Shown piece after piece: positions 8,212 to 15,857 of a stretch of DNA of 22,129 nt (positions are counted from its first letter, which is position 1; every line of letters starts with the position of its first letter). The notes beneath the pieces were generated by a model that worked only from the letters and a program-made list of their open reading frames with translations, was not told the origin of the DNA and made no database searches. Origin of the DNA: Bacteroides sp. (GTDB lineage Bacteria; Bacteroidota; Bacteroidia; Bacteroidales; Bacteroidaceae); the NCBI GenBank assembly GCA_019414725.1, contig DXLM01000051.1, positions 1 through 22,129 on the forward strand, written 5' to 3'. The position numbers were made by a program, and so were the translations under genes.

Positions 8212-8967
8212 ATGAAAAAGTTTTTTGGTTTTAATAAATTGCTTGCGTCTGTAGCGGTACTTGCTTCTGTGATGATCTTTCAATCCTGTTTGGATGATGA
8301 TGATAATGATTATTATAGATATGCGTTGCCCAATGCACTGGTTACTGTGAAACCGGTGGCCGACAATTCATTTTTTATGCAGTTGGATGACAGTACGACA
8401 CTGTTACCTGTCAATATGAAAAATTCTCCCTATGGTGAGAAGGAAGTAAGGGCCCTTGTAAATTTCGATCCGGTGAATGAGTCAAGCGGAGAGTATGACA
8501 AGGCTGTACATATCAACTGGATAGACAGTATCTTGACAAAACCGATTGCCGGTGATTTAGGAGATAAGAATGATGAAGTATATGGTACTGACCCTGTAGA
8601 TATGATTAACGATTGGGTAACAATTGCCGAGGACGGTTATTTGACTTTGCGTTTCAGAACCATGTGGGGGAATCGCAGTCAAGCTCATTTTGTCAATTTG
8701 TTGATGAGTAAAGATGCTGAAAATCCTTATGAGGTAGAATTCCGTCATAATGCTTTTGGTGATGTATATGGTGAACCTGCCGACGGACTGGTGGCATTTA
8801 ATTTGGATTCCTTGCCTGACACTGAAGGAAAAACAGTGAAGCTGAAATTAAAATGGAAATCATTTAACGGAGAGAAAACTGCGGAATTTGATTATTGTAC
8901 CCGTAAGTCAACTCCTGCAAACAGTGCAGCCATTACAGCCGGACGAAGTGTCTTGAGATTAAAATAA
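8212..8967 (+). CDS. NigD-like lipoprotein, probably surface exposed
   Basis: 251 residues. A lipoprotein signal ends at Cys26 (FQSC). It is followed at once by LDDDDND, an acidic patch like the lipoprotein export signal that carries Bacteroides lipoproteins to the cell surface. The body matches the NigD-like family of Bacteroidota, named from a bacteriocin operon of Prevotella: an N-terminal beta domain about residues 35-95, and a C-terminal beta domain with the motif NDWVTIAEDGYLTLRFRT (142-159). The molecular role of the family is unknown to me, so none is assigned. The gene stands alone on the plus strand, divergent from the HTCS, with its own promoter and terminator. A link to the HTCS regulon is inference. 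Confidence 0.8.
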   Translation: MKKFFGFNKLLASVAVLASVMIFQSCLDDDDNDYYRYALPNALVTVKPVADNSFFMQLDDSTTLLPVNMKNSPYGEKEVRALVNFDPVNESSGEYDKAVHINWIDSILTKPIAGDLGDKNDEVYGTDPVDMINDWVTIAEDGYLTLRFRTMWGNRSQAHFVNLLMSKDAENPYEVEFRHNAFGDVYGEPADGLVAFNLDSLPDTEGKTVKLKLKWKSFNGEKTAEFDYCTRKSTPANSAAITAGRSVLRLK

Positions 8968-8993
8968 GGTTTAATAACTGAGGTGCAATTTCA

Positions 8994-9037
8994 ATCCCTC
9001 CTGTTCTATGTGGTATAGAGCCGGAGGGATATTTTTT
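8994..9037 (+). terminator. Rho-independent terminator after the NigD-like gene
   Basis: ATCCCTCC (8994-9001) pairs perfectly with GGAGGGAT (9023-9030), and the loop contains a further TCTAT/ATAGA pairing. A run of six T follows (9032-9037). On the other strand there is no T run, so it serves the plus-strand gene. Confidence 0.8.
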
Positions 9038-9040
9038 GCT

Positions 9041-9406
9041 TTATTCGCTCATCCATATCCCTAGCATTACTCCGAGGATACCCAATACCACACTACCGAT
9101 GATGTAGGTGAAAAAAGAGGGGTAGAGTCCTGATTTCAGTAATTGCAGACTTTCGTTGCTGAAAGTGGAAAAAGTAGTGAAGCCACCGCAAAGTCCGATA
9201 GTGAGCATCAGTCTTATATCATTGTTGATATGAATGCGTGAGGTGAGGGTATAGAATACCCCGATCAGTATGCAACCCAAAATATTGACTGCGAAAGTAC
9301 CCCACGGAAAATTCGTTGTTCCCTGGCGATAAATGCTTATGGTAAGCAGGTAGCGAAGTACACTTCCTGTACCTCCTCCCAAGAAGATGAGTAATAGTGA
9401 TTTCAT
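9041..9406 (-). CDS. crcB: Fluoride channel Fluc/CrcB
   Basis: 121 residues with four hydrophobic helices, the normal size for one subunit of the dual-topology dimer that exports fluoride across the inner membrane. Family signatures: GGGTGSVLRY (10-19), GTFAVNILG (36-44) with pore Asn41, and the core LCGGFTTFSTFS (72-83), whose F79 and F82 would line the fluoride path. A single gene, not a pair, so it should form a homodimer. The 98-base gap to the divergent PurF-like gene holds promoters for both. I do not see a fluoride riboswitch in front of it. Confidence 0.93.
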   Translation of the reverse strand: MKSLLLIFLGGGTGSVLRYLLTISIYRQGTTNFPWGTFAVNILGCILIGVFYTLTSRIHINNDIRLMLTIGLCGGFTTFSTFSNESLQLLKSGLYPSFFTYIIGSVVLGILGVMLGIWMSE

Positions 9407-9424
9407 AAATGCTACATTTTAATG

Positions 9425-9458
9425 CAAAAATAGCAATGATTATTCATTCAGAGCCAAA
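9425..9458 (-). promoter_or_regulatory. Promoter of crcB
   Basis: On the minus strand TTTG (9458-9455), 22 bases, then TATTTTTG (9432-9425), a perfect -7 box. The spacing is one base more than usual. A start near 9418 leaves only about 12 bases of leader before the ATG, too short for a riboswitch. Confidence 0.45.
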
Positions 9459-9467
9459 CTTTTTTCG

Positions 9468-9475
9468 TAATTTTG
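9468..9475 (+). promoter_or_regulatory. -7 box of the PurF-like gene
   Basis: TAATTTTG is a perfect TAnnTTTG, 29 bases before the ATG at 9505. The -33 region is AT-rich without a clean TTTG. The box lies within 10 bases of the divergent crcB promoter, so the two promoters share one small control region. Confidence 0.5.
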
Positions 9476-9504
9476 CACCCTAAACGAAAAATACGCAAAA
9501 AGGA

Positions 9505-10911
9505 ATGGGTGGTTTTTTTGGAACAGTCTCAAAGGCTGAATGCGTCACCGACTTATTTTACGGGACGGACTATAATTCACATTTAGGAACAAAAAGAGGT
9601 GGTTTGGCTACGTATGCCCAAGGAGAGGGATTTATGCGTTCTATCCACAATTTGGAGAGTTCTTATTTCCGCACGAAGTTTGAATCTGAACTTCCAAAGT
9701 TCAAAGGTAGTTCGGGTATCGGCATTATCAGTGATACGGACCCGCAGCCTATCGTGATAAACTCGCATCTGGGCAAGTTCGCCATCGTCACAGTAGCTAA
9801 AATCAATAACATTACGGAATTGGAACGCGACTTGCTGGCAGCTAATATGCACTTTTCTGAAATGAGTCTTGGCAAGACGAATCAGACGGAGCTGATCGCA
9901 TTGCTTATTGTGCAAGGGAAAAATTTTGTAGATGGTATAGAGAATGTCTTTAATAAAATCAAAGGATCATGCTCCATGCTGATATTGACGGAAGACGGTA
10001 TTATAGCAGCACGTGACAAATGGGGGCGTACTCCGATTGTGATAGGTAAAAAAGAGGGTGCGTATGCTGCGACAAGTGAATCAAGCAGTTTGCCGAATCT
10101 GGATTATGAAATAGAGAAATATGTAGGACCGGGCGAAATTATTCGCTTGCGTGCCGACGGAATGGAACAAATGCGCAAGCCGAACGAAGGAATGCAGATT
10201 TGTTCTTTTTTGTGGGTATATTATGGATTTCCTGTTTCATGCTATGAAGGGAAAAATGTAGAGGAAGTACGTTTTATGAGTGGTTATAAAATGGGGCAGA
10301 AGGACGATTCGGAAGTTGATTGTGCCTGCGGTATTCCTGATTCGGGAGTAGGTATGGCATTGGGGTATGCTGAAGGCAAAGGAATTCCTTATCATCGTGC
10401 TATTGCCAAGTACACACCCACCTGGCCTCGTAGTTTTACTCCTGCCAATCAGGAAATGCGTTCACTGGTAGCAAAAATGAAGCTGATACCTAATCGTGCA
10501 ATGCTGGAAGGTAAGCGCGTGTTGTTCTGTGACGATTCTATAGTGCGTGGAACCCAACTTCGTGATAATGTAAAAATTTTATTTGATTATGGTGCCAAAG
10601 AGGTTCATATGCGCATTGCTTGTCCGCCATTGATTTATGGATGCCCTTTCATTGGTTTCACTTCTTCAAAAAGTGATTTGGAATTGATAACCCGCCGGAT
10701 GATTAAGGAGATTGAAGGCGATGAAAATAAGAATCTGGAAAAATATGCAACGACAGATTCGCCGGAGTATAAGAAGATGGTGCAAATGATTGCCGACCGC
10801 TTCGGTCTGAGCTCCTTGAAATTCAATACTTTGGAAACTTTGGTAGAAGCGATAGGATTACCAAAATGTAAGGTATGTACCCATTGTTTTGATGGTTCCA
10901 GTTGCTTCTAA
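9505..10911 (+). CDS. PurF-like amidophosphoribosyltransferase paralogue lacking the glutaminase site
   Basis: 468 residues, similar to bacterial PurF (about 470-500). PurF makes phosphoribosylamine from PRPP and glutamine. The C-terminal phosphoribosyltransferase domain looks intact: PRPP loop VLFCDDSIVRGTQ (339-351), PDSGVGMALGYAEG (278-291) and ARDKWGRTP (169-177). Cys380 and the C-x2-C-x2-C at 455-461 align with the iron-sulfur cysteines of Bacillus-type PurF. The N-terminal glutaminase half has lost its chemistry: the protein starts M-G-G-F where PurF has M-C-G. The conserved Arg aligns with S76, the HNGN oxyanion motif with T96-V97-A98-K99, and the glutamine-binding Asp with Q127. The start is firm: an in-frame stop lies seven codons upstream, with no other start codon between. 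It could use free ammonia or be regulatory. A true purF is expected elsewhere in the genome but not seen here. Confidence 0.85.
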   Translation: MGGFFGTVSKAECVTDLFYGTDYNSHLGTKRGGLATYAQGEGFMRSIHNLESSYFRTKFESELPKFKGSSGIGIISDTDPQPIVINSHLGKFAIVTVAKINNITELERDLLAANMHFSEMSLGKTNQTELIALLIVQGKNFVDGIENVFNKIKGSCSMLILTEDGIIAARDKWGRTPIVIGKKEGAYAATSESSSLPNLDYEIEKYVGPGEIIRLRADGMEQMRKPNEGMQICSFLWVYYGFPVSCYEGKNVEEVRFMSGYKMGQKDDSEVDCACGIPDSGVGMALGYAEGKGIPYHRAIAKYTPTWPRSFTPANQEMRSLVAKMKLIPNRAMLEGKRVLFCDDSIVRGTQLRDNVKILFDYGAKEVHMRIACPPLIYGCPFIGFTSSKSDLELITRRMIKEIEGDENKNLEKYATTDSPEYKKMVQMIADRFGLSSLKFNTLETLVEAIGLPKCKVCTHCFDGSSCF

Positions 10912-10934
10912 TAACAAAATAATAAAATATTAAT

Positions 10935-10977
10935 GAAAAAGAGCCGTGATTTGTTTGGCAATTCACGGCTCTTTTTC
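10935..10977 (+). terminator. Strong Rho-independent terminator after the PurF-like gene
   Basis: GAAAAAGAGCCGTGA (10935-10949) pairs perfectly with TCACGGCTCTTTTTC (10963-10977), a 15-bp stem with a 13-base loop and T-rich descending arm. It begins 24 bases after the stop codon. Confidence 0.88.
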
Positions 10978-10985
10978 TATTTTTA
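10954..10985 (+). promoter_or_regulatory. pepT promoter embedded in the preceding terminator
   Basis: TTTG (10954-10957) in the terminator loop, 20 bases, then TATTTTTA (10978-10985), one base off TAnnTTTG. A start near 10992 gives a leader of about 27 bases to the ATG at 11019. This agrees with 11019 rather than 10995 as the pepT start. Confidence 0.45.
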
Positions 10986-11018
10986 CAGGCAAGTATGAAT
11001 ATTAAAACAAAAAGAAAA

Positions 11019-12239
11019 ATGACGGTGATAGAACGATTTTTAAAATATGTAAGCTTCGACACTCAGTCTGATGAGAATAGCGGGGCTACCCCCAGTACAC
11101 CGAAGCAGATGGTGTTTGCACAATATTTAAGATCTGAATTGGAACAATTGGGCTTTCAGGAAATTTCTTTGGATGAGAATGGTTATCTGTTTGCCACATG
11201 GCCGGCCAATACGGATAAACCGGTTCCTACCATCGGATTTATTGCACACATGGATACCAGTCCCGATATGACGGGTGCGGGAGTCACCCCACGCATTGTC
11301 TATGGTTATGACGGAACGGATATTGTATTATGCGAAGAAGACAACATTATACTTTCTCCCAAGCAATTTCCCGAACTGTTGGATCATAAAGGGGAGGACC
11401 TTATTGTAACCAACGGCAAAACATTGTTGGGAGCTGATGACAAGGCGGGCATTGCTGAAATCATCTCGGCTATGGTATATTTGAAAGAACATCCTGAAAT
11501 CAAGCATGGAAAAATTCGTGTGGGATTTAATCCTGATGAAGAAATAGGCTTGGGTGCACATAAATTTGATGTGGAGAGATTCGGATGCGAGTGGGCATAT
11601 ACGATGGATGGTGGTGAAGTAGGGGAGTTGGAGTTTGAAAACTTTAATGCCGCTTCTGCGAAAGTGATTATTAAAGGACGTAACGTACATCCGGGATATG
11701 CAAAGGATAAAATGATCAACTCCTTGCGTGTGGCTAATGAGTTTGTGTCTTTACTGCCTACGGACGAAGTGCCCGAATGTACTGATGGTTATCAGGGATT
11801 CTATCATTTGATTGGCATGACGGGTGAAGTGGAGCAGACTACCATCTCTTATATAATCCGTGATCATGACCGTGCCAAGTTTGAGGCATGCAAGGAAAAT
11901 ATGAAAAAGTGGGCGGAAATCATCAATAAGAAATATGGAGAAGGCACCGTTACATTGGAATTGAAAGACCAGTATTACAATATGCGTGAGAAAATTGAGC
12001 CGGTGATGCATATCATTGATATCGCTTTCAAGGCTATGGAAGAGGCGGGCGTGACACCTAAGGTGAAGGCTATCCGCGGTGGAACGGATGGTGCACAACT
12101 TTCATTCAAGGGATTGCCTTGTCCCAATATTTTTGCCGGCGGCTTGAATTTTCATGGCAGATATGAGTTCGTGCCAATCCAGTCTATTGAGAAAGCCATG
12201 AAAGTGGTGGTGAAAATCGCTGAATTGGTGGCAAGATAA
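11019..12239 (+). CDS. pepT: Peptidase T (tripeptide aminopeptidase, M20B)
   Basis: 406 residues from ATG 11019, matching the usual length of about 408. An upstream in-frame ATG at 10995 would add eight basic residues (MNIKTKRK) not typical of PepT, so the later start is preferred. PepT removes the N-terminal residue of tripeptides in the cytosol using two zinc ions. All metal and catalytic residues are visible: H77 and D79 (AHMDT), D140 (GADDK), E174/E175 (PDEEIG), D197 (TMDGG) and H379 (NFHGRYEF). A lid/dimerisation insert covers about 205-320. It follows a strong terminator and lies 35 bases before gcvT, so pepT and gcvT probably share a transcript. Confidence 0.95.
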   Translation: MTVIERFLKYVSFDTQSDENSGATPSTPKQMVFAQYLRSELEQLGFQEISLDENGYLFATWPANTDKPVPTIGFIAHMDTSPDMTGAGVTPRIVYGYDGTDIVLCEEDNIILSPKQFPELLDHKGEDLIVTNGKTLLGADDKAGIAEIISAMVYLKEHPEIKHGKIRVGFNPDEEIGLGAHKFDVERFGCEWAYTMDGGEVGELEFENFNAASAKVIIKGRNVHPGYAKDKMINSLRVANEFVSLLPTDEVPECTDGYQGFYHLIGMTGEVEQTTISYIIRDHDRAKFEACKENMKKWAEIINKKYGEGTVTLELKDQYYNMREKIEPVMHIIDIAFKAMEEAGVTPKVKAIRGGTDGAQLSFKGLPCPNIFAGGLNFHGRYEFVPIQSIEKAMKVVVKIAELVAR

Positions 12240-12274
12240 GTAATTTATTAACCTTAAAATAGTAAAGTAATAAC

Positions 12275-13360
12275 ATGAAAACAACTCCGTTTACCGAAAC
12301 ACACATTGCCTTGGGGGCGAAAATGCACGAATTTGCAGGTTATAATATGCCTATTGAATATTCGGGAATTATTGATGAACATCTTACTGTATGTAATGCC
12401 GTAGGTGTTTTTGATGTATCCCATATGGGTGAATTTTGGGTAAAAGGTTCTAATGCGTTGGAGTTTTTGCAGCAAGTGACTTCAAACAATGTGGCGACTT
12501 TGCCCGTCGGTAAAGCGCAATATACTTGTTTCCCTAATGAGGAGGGAGGTATTGTTGATGACCTGTTGGTATATCACTATGAATCCGAAAAATACTTGTT
12601 GGTGGTAAATGCGGCCAATATTGAGAAAGACTGGAACTGGTGTGTCAGCCATAACACAGTGGGTGCGGAATTGGAAAATGCATCCGACCGTATGGCACAG
12701 CTTGCTATTCAGGGACCGAAGGCTATGGAAGTTTTGCAAAAACTGACTCCGGTCAACTTGTCTGAAATTCCTTATTATGCTTTTACCACAGGTGAGTTCG
12801 CCGGTCAGAAAGATGTGATTATTTCGAATACCGGTTATACCGGTGCAGGTGGTTTCGAGCTTTATTTTTATCCCGAAGCCGGTCAGGCTATCTGGAAAGC
12901 AATTTTTGAAGCAGGTGCTCCTGAAGGGATTAAACCTATCGGGCTAGGGGCTCGTGATACATTACGTTTGGAAATGGGCTTTTGCCTGTATGGTAATGAT
13001 TTGAGTGATACCACTTCTCCGTTGGAAGCAGGATTGGGCTGGATTACCAAGTTTGTTGAAGGAAAGAATTTCACTTCACGTGCTTTACTTGAAAAGCAGA
13101 AAGCCGAAGGATTGAAACGCAAGCTGATTGCTTTTGAAATGGTAGACCGTGGTATTCCCCGTCATGGTTATGAACTGGTAAATGCTGATGGAGAGAAAAT
13201 AGGTGAAGTAACTAGTGGAACCATGTCTCCAATGCGTAAGATTGGTATCGGTATGGGATATGTTCAGACCGCTTACACGGCATTAGGTACTGAAATATTT
13301 ATTGATGTGCGCGGACGCAAGCTGAAAGCTGTAGTAGTAAAGGCCCCGTTCAGAAAATAA
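12275..13360 (+). CDS. gcvT: Aminomethyltransferase, glycine cleavage T protein
   Basis: 361 residues, close to the E. coli enzyme (364). It takes the aminomethyl group from lipoylated H protein and passes it to tetrahydrofolate, releasing ammonia. Visible are the folate-binding N-terminal part with HEFAGYNMPIEYSG (18-31), FDVSHMGE (46-53), VDDLLVYH with the key Asp96 (94-101), VNAANIEKDW (111-120), GYTGAGGFELYF and GARDTLRLEMGFCLYGND, and a C-terminal domain ending in the barrel segment FIDVRGR. Other glycine cleavage genes (gcvH, gcvP) are not in the window. The 35-base gap to pepT holds no promoter or glycine riboswitch. Confidence 0.95.
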   Translation: MKTTPFTETHIALGAKMHEFAGYNMPIEYSGIIDEHLTVCNAVGVFDVSHMGEFWVKGSNALEFLQQVTSNNVATLPVGKAQYTCFPNEEGGIVDDLLVYHYESEKYLLVVNAANIEKDWNWCVSHNTVGAELENASDRMAQLAIQGPKAMEVLQKLTPVNLSEIPYYAFTTGEFAGQKDVIISNTGYTGAGGFELYFYPEAGQAIWKAIFEAGAPEGIKPIGLGARDTLRLEMGFCLYGNDLSDTTSPLEAGLGWITKFVEGKNFTSRALLEKQKAEGLKRKLIAFEMVDRGIPRHGYELVNADGEKIGEVTSGTMSPMRKIGIGMGYVQTAYTALGTEIFIDVRGRKLKAVVVKAPFRK

Positions 13361-13391
13361 ATCGAAAGCCGGAAAAGAGAACGCTGATAAC

Positions 13392-13440
13392 AAAGAAAAC
13401 GCGAATATTCAAGAAATCTGGATATTCGCGTTTTCTTTAT
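13392..13440 (+). terminator. Long-stem Rho-independent terminator after gcvT
   Basis: AAAGAAAACGCGAATAT (13392-13408) pairs perfectly with ATATTCGCGTTTTCTTT (13422-13438), a 17-bp stem with a 13-base loop. The A-rich and T-rich ends make it potentially bidirectional. It begins 31 bases after the gcvT stop. Confidence 0.85.
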
Positions 13441-13537
13441 ATGGCTGATATACATTTACGGTTAGTTCCTTTTCATAAAAACAGCTTTTAATGCAAAATT
13501 AATAATAGGATGAAGAATATGATAAATAGATAATTCT

Positions 13538-13545
13538 TAATTTTG
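13538..13545 (+). promoter_or_regulatory. -7 box of the antiporter gene
   Basis: TAATTTTG, a perfect TAnnTTTG, 20 bases before the ATG at 13566. This leaves a leader of about 14 bases. No clear TTTG upstream. Confidence 0.4.
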
Positions 13546-13565
13546 CAATCAAAAATTTATTAGCT

Positions 13566-15833
13566 ATGTCTGAATTGGCTCCATTGATAAGTGATTTGGC
13601 TTTGATTCTGATCTGCGCCGGTGTCATGACGCTCGTCTTTAAACGGTTAAAGCAACCTCTTGTTCTCGGCTATATCGTAGCCGGCTTTTTGGCAAGTCCC
13701 CATGTTCCTCTTACTCCGTCGGTCATTGATGTGGCCAATATCCATACATGGTCGGAGATTGGTGTGATATTCTTGTTGTTCGCTCTAGGGTTGGAATTTA
13801 GTTTCAAGAAACTGGTGAAGGTAGGGGGGACGGCGGTCATTGCGGCGTGTACCATTATATTTTGTATGATATTGGTTGGGATTTTTGTAGGGTGGTCTTT
13901 CGGGTGGCAACGCATGGACTGTCTGTATTTGGGAGGTATGTTGGCCATGTCCTCCACGACTATTATCTATAAGGCTTTTGATGATTTGGGATTGAGGCAG
14001 CAACGGTTTGCCGGCTTGGTTCTTAGTATTTTGATATTGGAAGATATATTGGCTATTGTTTTGATGGTTATGTTGAGTACAATGGCAGTGAGTCAGAATT
14101 TCGAGGGCAGTGAAATGGTATATAGCATTGCCAAATTATTATTCTTCCTTATATTGTGGTTTGTGGTAGGTATTTATATCATTCCTACATTTTTGAAGCG
14201 TTCCCGCAAGTGGATGGCAAATGAAACATTGCTGATTGTTTCGCTGGCATTGTGCTTCGGTATGGTAGTTGTGGCGGCCAAGGTTGGATTTTCGGCTGCG
14301 TTTGGAGCTTTTATAATGGGGTCTATTTTGGCAGAAACGGTAGAGGCCGAAAATATAGAGAAGCTTGTGGCCCCTGTAAAGGATTTGTTTGGAGCCATTT
14401 TCTTTGTATCTGTGGGAATGATGGTAGACCCTGCCATGATTGTAGAATATATATGGCCCATTGTGATTATTACATTGGCCATTCTGCTTGGGCAGGTTAT
14501 TTTTGGTACAGGTGGCGTGATTTTGTCGGGACAGCCGTTGAAAGTTGCCATGCAATGTGGCTTCAGTCTGACCCAGATTGGTGAATTTGCATTTATTATC
14601 GCTTCGTTGGGGGTAAGTCTGAAAGTAACCAGTGATTTCTTATATCCTATTGTGGTGGCTGTTTCGGTCATTACCACATTTCTGACCCCGTATATGATAC
14701 GTTTGGCGATACCTGCTTATCATATAGTAGAGAAACGTCTGCCCGGCAAATGGAAAAAAATGCTTGAGCGTTATTCATCGGGATCACAAACGGTGAATCA
14801 TGAAAACAATTGGAAGAAATTGTTGGTTGCCATAGCTAGGATCGTAGCTGTTTATTCTGTATTGTGTATAGCTATGATTACACTTTCATTCCATTTTATT
14901 ATTCCATTGTTCCGGGCTAGTCTGCCTGTCTTTTGGGCCAATCTGGCAGGAACTGTTTTTACTATCGTTTGCATCGCACCTTTCTTGCGTGCCATTATCA
15001 TGAAAAAAAACCACTCTGTAGAGTTCCAGGCGTTATGGCAGGATAGCCGTTTCAACCGGGCTCCCTTAATTTCTACCATTTTACTCCGTATAGTGATAGC
15101 TGTCATGTTTGTGATGTTTGTTATAGAGAAACTTTTTCAGACTTCCACGACTTTGCTGATCGGTATAGCCGTTGTTTTGGTAGGTATGATGATGTTCTCG
15201 CGATGGCTGAAGAAGCAATCTATATTCATGGAGCGTACTTTTATTCAGAATTTGCGTTTCAGGGATGTGCATGCTGAGTTCACAGGTCAGAAGCGTCCTG
15301 AGTATGAAGGACATTTGTTGTCCCGCGACTTACATCTTTCGGATTTTGAGATACCTGCGGATTCCTTATGGGCGGGATATACGTTAAGAGAGTTGAATTT
15401 GGGGCATAAATACGGAGTACATGTGGCATCTATCATTCGTGGAATGCATCGTATTAATATTCCGGGGGCGAATGTACGTCTGTTTCCCGGTGACACCATA
15501 CAGGTAATCGGTACGGATGAGCAGTTGGGCGAGTTTGCCCGTCAGGCAGAAAGAGTATCAGCCGCCGCTGAAGAGGAAGATTTGGAAAGGCGTGAAATGA
15601 ATCTGAAACAGTTCATTATAGATCGTAACTCATTTTTCTTGGGTAAAAATATTAAAGAAAGTGGTATCCGGGATGAGTACAAATGTCTGGTGGTAGGCGT
15701 CGAAAAAGAAGATAGTACGCTGATGACCCCTGATATCAATGTACCTTTTACGGAAGGAGATGTGGTATGGGTGGTAGGCGAACGGGAGGATGTGTACCGT
15801 TTGTTGGGTAAGAAAGAAAAAGAGGAAGAATAA
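13566..15833 (+). CDS. CPA2-family cation/proton antiporter with two TrkA_C domains
   Basis: 755 residues. Residues 1-380 form a Kef/NapA-type antiporter domain of about 12 helices, with LGYIVAGFLASP (34-45), FLLFALGLEFSF (69-80), the switch region MSSTTIIYKAF (128-138) and the ion-site LEDILAI (158-164), where E159-D160 carry the transported ion or proton. A second block of four or five helices follows (about 415-545). The cytosolic end has two RCK_C/TrkA_C ligand-binding modules (about 585-657 and 680-748), with no NAD-binding RCK_N domain between membrane part and tail. The likely role is K+/H+ or Na+/H+ exchange gated by a small ligand. The C terminus ends in a charged KKEKEEE tail. The HIT gene follows after 24 bases, so the two are probably cotranscribed. 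Confidence 0.88.
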   Translation: MSELAPLISDLALILICAGVMTLVFKRLKQPLVLGYIVAGFLASPHVPLTPSVIDVANIHTWSEIGVIFLLFALGLEFSFKKLVKVGGTAVIAACTIIFCMILVGIFVGWSFGWQRMDCLYLGGMLAMSSTTIIYKAFDDLGLRQQRFAGLVLSILILEDILAIVLMVMLSTMAVSQNFEGSEMVYSIAKLLFFLILWFVVGIYIIPTFLKRSRKWMANETLLIVSLALCFGMVVVAAKVGFSAAFGAFIMGSILAETVEAENIEKLVAPVKDLFGAIFFVSVGMMVDPAMIVEYIWPIVIITLAILLGQVIFGTGGVILSGQPLKVAMQCGFSLTQIGEFAFIIASLGVSLKVTSDFLYPIVVAVSVITTFLTPYMIRLAIPAYHIVEKRLPGKWKKMLERYSSGSQTVNHENNWKKLLVAIARIVAVYSVLCIAMITLSFHFIIPLFRASLPVFWANLAGTVFTIVCIAPFLRAIIMKKNHSVEFQALWQDSRFNRAPLISTILLRIVIAVMFVMFVIEKLFQTSTTLLIGIAVVLVGMMMFSRWLKKQSIFMERTFIQNLRFRDVHAEFTGQKRPEYEGHLLSRDLHLSDFEIPADSLWAGYTLRELNLGHKYGVHVASIIRGMHRINIPGANVRLFPGDTIQVIGTDEQLGEFARQAERVSAAAEEEDLERREMNLKQFIIDRNSFFLGKNIKESGIRDEYKCLVVGVEKEDSTLMTPDINVPFTEGDVVWVVGEREDVYRLLGKKEKEEE

Positions 15834-15857
15834 TTAATTTTAATACATAAGAAAACC

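Noticed and set aside
9407..9504. Fluoride riboswitch in front of crcB
   Set aside because: The gap is only 98 bases, the predicted leader is about 12 bases, and I see no fluoride aptamer pattern.
9583..9915. Minus-strand open frame of 110 codons inside the PurF-like gene
   Set aside because: No recognisable motif, no promoter, and full overlap with a clear coding region.
10995..11018. Upstream ATG for pepT
   Set aside because: It adds eight non-conserved residues, lies at the predicted transcription start, and the ATG at 11019 puts the metal ligands at their usual residue numbers.
12240..12274. Glycine riboswitch upstream of gcvT
   Set aside because: Only 35 AT-rich bases separate pepT and gcvT, too short for the aptamer.
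14174..14677. Long open frame (167 codons) on the minus strand inside the antiporter gene
   Set aside because: It is the reverse complement of membrane-helix codons, matches no family I know, and overlaps a well-supported gene completely.
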